64,000 nt of DNA, taken from Morchella semilibera (lineage: Eukaryota; Ascomycota; Pezizomycetes; Pezizales; Morchellaceae). The translations under genes were made by a program, and so were the position numbers. The notes beneath the pieces were generated by a model that saw only the letters and a list, made by a program, of their open reading frames with translations, was not told the DNA's origin and did no database searches. Position 1 is the first letter of the stretch. Each line of letters starts with the position of its first letter. Of this stretch, positions 61,369-64,000 are shown in pieces. The stretch spans positions 2,449,973-2,513,972 of the forward strand of contig WBVU01000003.1 in assembly GCA_009192285.1 (NCBI GenBank), written 5' to 3'.

Positions 61369-62843
61369 ATGCAGGCTCAGCCACAACAACAACAAGCTTC
61401 GTCAGCTATGGTGGAAGCATCGGCGCAAGGACCTGTCGATAGTGCTGAAAAGAAGGACTTCCCACTAAAATTTTGTACTGTTTGTGCTAGTAATCAGAAT
61501 CGGTTTGTCAACTTCCGCTTTGCCTTCCTTTCCTCTACACTCCCCACCCCAAATTGTTTCAATGATTGCCACCACAACCCCCTAGAGTGCCCAGGAAGTG
61601 GTGGGGTGAGAAATTTCCTGCTCCCCTCTTATCCTCAAATGTAGAATTTTCATTCCATGTAAAGGCGAGAGCTGGATATGGATGATTGAGATGAGTGAGT
61701 GAGTGAGAGTGCGGCCCGTGAGATGACTATACCCTACTACCGCTAGCCCTGGGAGAAGGTAACTCTCGCTACCTATACGGGGGCAAGTGCTGCGTATTGC
61801 ATCACCTGGTAGGCGGGGCCCAAGGTTGAGCACACCCTAGCTGATAAGGGCTGTTGTGCTGCGGCGCGAAAGCTGCGGCTGATTACCGCTTGGTGCCCGG
61901 CGGCTATCAGGTGAAGTATGCTCAACTGAGGGGTCGGCTCGATTGGGAAGCGGCGGTTAGTACGCAGTACTATCAATAATCTCTCACCACTCTCCCAAAG
62001 CTCATCTCATATCTCCAGTTTCTCTCTCTCGCCAAGAAAAAACCCCGGGAGAGAGGTCTGGGCAACATTGTTATTAAACACGTACAATAGCAAAAGAAAC
62101 AAACATGCACCTGCTTTGCAATCATGACCCCCCATAACTCTATGACGCCCAAATACTGAGTCCATATCGTGCTACACAGTTCAATGGAAGCCCACCTCGT
62201 CCTCTCACTTGCGTCCTATCCCGTGATCTCATTCGGCACGGGCTCTGCCGTCCGTCTTCCTGGTCCCTCAATCGACAAACCAAATATCTATTCCTTCAAC
62301 TCTACTACCTACGATGAAATGTATCAAGAACTTAAACACAAAGACCCGCGTCTTTATACAGCCAATGGACTTCTAGGCATGCTGGACCCGAAACCGGCAT
62401 ATCAAAGGGAGCCCAGAGAGATGGCAAGATTGGAAAGTAGGTGTGCCGAGGAAAGACGGTGTTCAGGACGGAGTTGTAGACGTGGTTTTCACTTGTGAGG
62501 AGAGATGCTGGGACATTGTGGTTGAAGGTTTGTATACCCCTTCATTACAATATTGCCATATCTAATGAGTAAAATAGACCTCCTCAACCGCAACTCGCCA
62601 CTAAACCGCCTCGTTCATATCATAAACGTGGATATCAAGGATAACCACGAAGAAGCTGTTGTGGGGGGCAAGGGTATTCTTGAATTAGCCAATATGCTGA
62701 CCGCCGCCGCGAGAGAAGAGAGGGAAAAGCATGGAGAGGCATATATGAGGGATAGCGTCGACAAGAGAGTGCCAGAGATTTTGGCCAGTTGGCAGGAGAA
62801 GTTTCCAAATCTCCCAGCGTTGTGGACGGTTGGGTATTTCTAG
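61369..62843 (+). CDS. SSU72: Ssu72, RNA polymerase II CTD phosphatase, with one surplus base
   Basis: Three exons (61369-61502, 62180-62527, 62578-62843) encode the small Ssu72 phosphatase. The active-site loop [12 protein letters not shown] spans the first splice and gives the CX5R signature. Further conserved parts are [74 protein letters not shown] and the C-terminal [10 protein letters not shown]. Ssu72 removes phosphate from Ser5/Ser7 of the CTD and works in 3'-end processing and termination. Between LLGMLD and RNRHIKG the frame moves by one base, in GGACCCGAAAC near 62385-62388, where one C is surplus. The coding sum is 748 bases, one over a multiple of three. Intron 1 (677 nt) is the longest seen in the window. 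Confidence 0.92.
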
Positions 62844-63479
62844 GGGTCTGGAGACCCTTTTTGTCTTTCCTTTCTTTTTTTTTTTTCTTTTTTTCAGATC
62901 GGCGCATTCTGGGTGATTCAGCGATCATGAGCAGGCTCTTTAACTTGGCTGAAAAGGATGATTGCTTTCAAGTTTTGCTGTTCCCCCCCCTCCTTTTGTA
63001 TTTGGGAATAGGTAATTGATATGACAGGTATACTTAACAGGGTATGGATGAAATGGTTTTCGAGTACCTACTATAAAATACATAGATTTTGTGTCCTTGA
63101 ATGATTACGAAGTTCAGTTGTAGACACCCATGTATAGCCAGTAATTAAAGCGAGTGATCAGGCATGGTGCACTCGGATGTTACCCGGCCCGATCGGCCCA
63201 GGAGGCTTGGCTGGATGCGCGTAACTTTGCCCTGCCCTGCCCTGCTGCATTCTAGGCAAATCCAACTACTTCCAACACATCCGTCATCACCTAACCTCCC
63301 TAAAATACATCACCCGCCCCCCCCCCCTCCCCCTCTCCCCCTTTGAATCCTCTACTCACTCCAACTTCACTATTCACTATACTCACCTCCAAACAGCCAT
63401 ATTCGGGATCCCCCCCCTCCTATAGCTCCCCAGAACTTACATAGAAACATAAATACATAGCTACATACCGGCCAAGAAG
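62844..63479. other. Intergenic region between Ssu72 and verprolin
   Basis: T-rich DNA follows the Ssu72 stop, and C-rich, pyrimidine-rich DNA (63318-63342, 63411-63419) leads into the verprolin start. No further gene was recognised. Confidence 0.5.
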
Positions 63480-64000
63480 ATGCCTGCACCACCTCCCCCT
63501 CCCCCACCTCTCCCGTCATTCGGGGGCGGACCACCTCCACCTCCACCACCACCTCCTCCGCCTGGTGGAGCTCCTGCTCCTCGCCCGGCTCCCAATAGGG
63601 TATACCCCCCAACAAAACACCATAGATTCCCATCATCTAACCTTCCAGTCCAGGGCGGCCTCAATAATGAAATCGCACAAGGTTTCAAGCTCAGAAAGGT
63701 TACACAGGTTAACGACCGTAGTGCACCTGCTGTTTCCGGAAAGCTTACAGACAGCGCACCGGTTAAGGCACCTAGCTTAGGGGCACCCCCGGTCCCTGGG
63801 AGTGCGCCGAGAGTGCCGAGTGCAGCTGCTCCAAGGATTCCCAGTGGGGGTGCTCCTAGTACTACAGCAAGAATGAGAGCGAGTAGTGGCAGTAGCAGCT
63901 ACACTCCGGCGGAACCAGGACCTCAACTGGCGGGTTTGTTTGCTGGGGGTATGCCCACCCTAAGAAGCACAAAGGGCGGTGTGAATACAGGTGGTACGTG
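63480..64000 (+). CDS. Verprolin/WIP-type actin-binding protein, N-terminal part
   Basis: The gene is cut by the window end. Exon 1 (63480-63599) starts MPAPPPPPPPLPSFGGG and continues as a polyproline stretch to APAPRPAPNR. The second exon, from 63654, gives GGLNNEIAQGFKLRKVTQVN, a WH2-like actin-monomer motif with the LKKV-type core as KLRKV. A Ser/Pro/Ala-rich region follows with no stop to the window end. Verprolins bind G-actin, hand WASP to the Arp2/3 complex and support actin patches, endocytosis and polarity. The acceptor was taken as CAGTCCAG because it keeps the WH2 frame. The C-terminal WASP-binding part would lie beyond 64000. Confidence 0.85.
   Translation, partial: MPAPPPPPPPLPSFGGGPPPPPPPPPPPGGAPAPRPAPNRVYPPTKHHRFPSSNLPVQGGLNNEIAQGFKLRKVTQVNDRSAPAVSGKLTDSAPVKAPSLGAPPVPGSAPRVPSAAAPRIPSGGAPSTTARMRASSGSSSYTPAEPGPQLAGLFAGGMPTLRSTKGGVNTGGT

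Noticed and set aside
1-64000. CRISPR array, rRNA genes, secondary-metabolite cluster, retroelement
   Set aside because: No regularly spaced repeats, no rRNA-like sequence, no polyketide or peptide synthase, and no LTR or reverse-transcriptase motif was seen.

Overview
The window is nuclear DNA from a filamentous ascomycete (Pezizomycotina). This rests on gene content (Hos2 deacetylase, an ING/PHD protein, GT69 mannosyltransferase, tricalbin, IQGAP, kinesin-8, verprolin), on mostly short introns (about 45-130 nt) with GTATGT/GTAAGT-like donors, and on dense homopolymers and microsatellites between genes. The class or species cannot be named safely from sequence alone.

Layout. 1-2.9 kb: gene-free, repeat-rich DNA. 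2.9-4.1 kb: a small ubiquitin-like-fold gene (minus) abutting a decayed Mutator-like (MULE) transposase N-terminus. 7.0-8.2 kb: an HSL-type alpha/beta hydrolase (plus). 9.3-12.4 kb: kinesin-8 (minus). 13.3-19.0 kb: IQGAP with about 20 IQ repeats (minus). 20.0-22.0 kb: IMP dehydrogenase (plus). 23.1-23.8 kb: a Tim17/22-like membrane protein (plus), convergent with Dom34/pelota (24.0-25.5 kb, minus). 26.4-27.5 kb: a Nudix hydrolase (plus), convergent with Hos2 HDAC (28.6-30.2 kb, minus). Hos2 and an ING/PHD gene (30.7-32.2 kb, plus) diverge from a 475-bp promoter. 32.9-33.9 kb: an unrecognised SAP-like protein. 34.7-35.8 kb: a mitochondrial Bax-inhibitor-1 protein. 36.7-38.1 kb: a GT69 mannosyltransferase (minus). 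39.4-44.4 kb: tricalbin (minus). 47.1-49.2 kb: an ENTH epsin (plus). 51.1-53.0 kb: proline dehydrogenase (plus). 54.9-56.0 kb: an F-box/ankyrin protein (plus). 57.7-59.7 kb: an Nbp2/Skb5-type SH3 protein (minus). 61.4-62.8 kb: Ssu72 (plus). 63.5 kb to the end: verprolin/WIP, cut by the window edge.

No biosynthetic cluster, operon, CRISPR or clear tRNA/rRNA gene is visible. Several genes share a theme of membrane traffic and actin (IQGAP, tricalbin, epsin, verprolin, the SH3 adaptor), but nothing in their spacing shows that they form a unit. I found no obviously new multi-gene system.

The most unusual observations are: (1) three neighbouring genes (proline dehydrogenase, F-box/ankyrin, Ssu72) each carrying exactly one surplus base that breaks the expected frame; (2) at least 20 exact copies of the palindrome TACATGTA, nearly all non-coding; (3) a start codon followed at once by a splice donor beside a MULE relic; (4) an IQGAP with about 20 IQ motifs; and (5) clustered inverted copies of a CAGGCTCGAG motif. 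Exon coordinates were worked out by hand from splice signals, reading phase and family conservation.
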